Position numbers and translations under genes: made by a program. Under the pieces are notes generated by a model. That model saw only the letters and a program-made list of their open reading frames with translations, searched no databases and was not told the DNA's origin. A stretch of 64,000 nt of DNA from Janthinobacterium sp. PC23-8. GTDB lineage: Bacteria; Pseudomonadota; Gammaproteobacteria; Burkholderiales; Burkholderiaceae_D. Shown piece by piece: positions 63,653-64,000 of the stretch (the first letter of the stretch is position 1; every line of letters begins with the position of its first letter). The stretch covers positions 2,685,066 through 2,749,065 of the forward strand of contig NZ_NJGY01000001.1 in assembly GCF_002250505.1 (NCBI RefSeq), written 5' to 3'.

Positions 63653-64000
63653 ATCGAACTGAAAGCGAATTACGCGAATCGGCGGGCAACGTCCGGACGC
63701 TCTGGAGGAGCGCCGGGCATGCGCAGGGGTACGCCCTTCGGGCTACCTCGCCTTCGCTCGGCTCAAATCGCCCCTGCCGACGGATCACGAGGTGGTTGGC
63801 TTGTTTTACGTGGGGAGAATTGGCGGCCTGTGACTGGCGGCGAGATAGATGGCAGATGACGCGTGGCAAGGAGTGGGTTCTCGCTTGCCAACGGCATCAA
63901 ATGTGCCAGAGTGGAAGTGCAAATAAACCACTTGAGGGAAGGAGAACCCACCATGAATTTTACCGCTTATGGCGTCGACACTGCCAAGAACGTGTTCCAG
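63635..64000 (+). mobile_element. IS110-family element, left part
   Basis: From some point near 63635 the sequence no longer reads as pilus gene and leads, across about 300 bp of non-coding DNA, to an IS110-type transposase start. A long non-coding left end before the transposase is usual for IS110/IS1111 elements, which generally lack terminal inverted repeats and target duplications. The left boundary is approximate, and the right end is outside the window. Confidence 0.55.
63953..64000 (+). CDS. IS110-family transposase, first 16 codons
   Basis: MNFTAYGVDTAKNVFQ, with GVDTAK carrying the first Asp of the DEDD catalytic set of IS110 transposases. GGAAGGAG precedes the ATG by nine bases. 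Truncated by the window end. Confidence 0.75.
   Translation, partial: MNFTAYGVDTAKNVFQ

Overview
The window is a 64 kb, GC-rich stretch of bacterial chromosome. The gene content fits a betaproteobacterium of the Oxalobacteraceae (Janthinobacterium/Massilia/Duganella-like). That placement is inference from protein style, GC content, the oxidative pentose locus and the Tad locus. No rRNA or tRNA gene, CRISPR array or replication origin was seen.

Layout. (1) 1-7402: a type I restriction-modification locus, hsdM (5' end outside the window)-hsdS-AlbA_2/Schlafen-like gene-hsdR. hsdS carries two closely similar target-recognition halves. The third gene has a 21-bp in-frame repeat tail. (2) 7424-11204: a patchwork with an orphan DUF3325-type membrane gene, a MarR regulator with a compact leaderless-looking promoter, a broken FUSC-type transporter gene, a CaiB/BaiF CoA-transferase and an orphan Fur box; it looks rearranged. 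(3) 11205-23484: an L-arabinose (and probably D-galactose/D-fucose) oxidative locus with mutarotase, sugar-acid dehydratase, AraD1/GguC-type dehydratase, 2-oxoglutarate semialdehyde dehydrogenase and an SDR sugar dehydrogenase, followed by a four-gene YtfQRT-YjfF-like ABC importer and a LysR regulator. Related ATAT/GATATC motifs precede four of its transcription units.

(4) 23481-33219: an unusual divergent locus. Leftward run a caspase-like peptidase with Sel1-like repeats, a membrane protein, a lipoprotein and a TPR protein with a DUF6445-like domain. Rightward run a sigma-like protein, an anti-sigma-like single-pass protein, a lipoprotein, a large membrane protein and a secreted glycerophosphodiesterase. 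This is the best candidate here for an undescribed envelope-signalling or cell-death system. (5) 33224-34992: Lrp/AsnC regulator, a lipocalin-like protein and a small membrane protein. (6) 35080-41897: a second sugar locus with LacI regulator (perfect 20-bp operator over its own promoter), RbsABC-like importer, xylose-isomerase-like TIM barrel and Gfo/Idh/MocA oxidoreductase. (7) 41918-50722: ferredoxin, TetR regulator divergent from a metallo-hydrolase, a small coiled-coil protein, a LacI regulator, a large indolepyruvate ferredoxin oxidoreductase and a LysR regulator. (8) 50874-53143: an HD-GYP phosphodiesterase and a GGDEF cyclase that overlap tail to tail. (9) 53590-63652: a Tad/Flp pilus locus (flp, prepilin peptidase, an AAA ATPase, cpaB, secretin, lipoprotein, tadG, two tadE-like genes, cpaE, tadA). 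It stops at what looks like the first codons of tadB, followed by an IS110-family element whose transposase starts at 63953 and leaves the window.

Starts were moved inward from the longest frame where a ribosome-binding site, signal peptide or domain boundary supports it. Functions come from reading motifs by eye; no database search was run.
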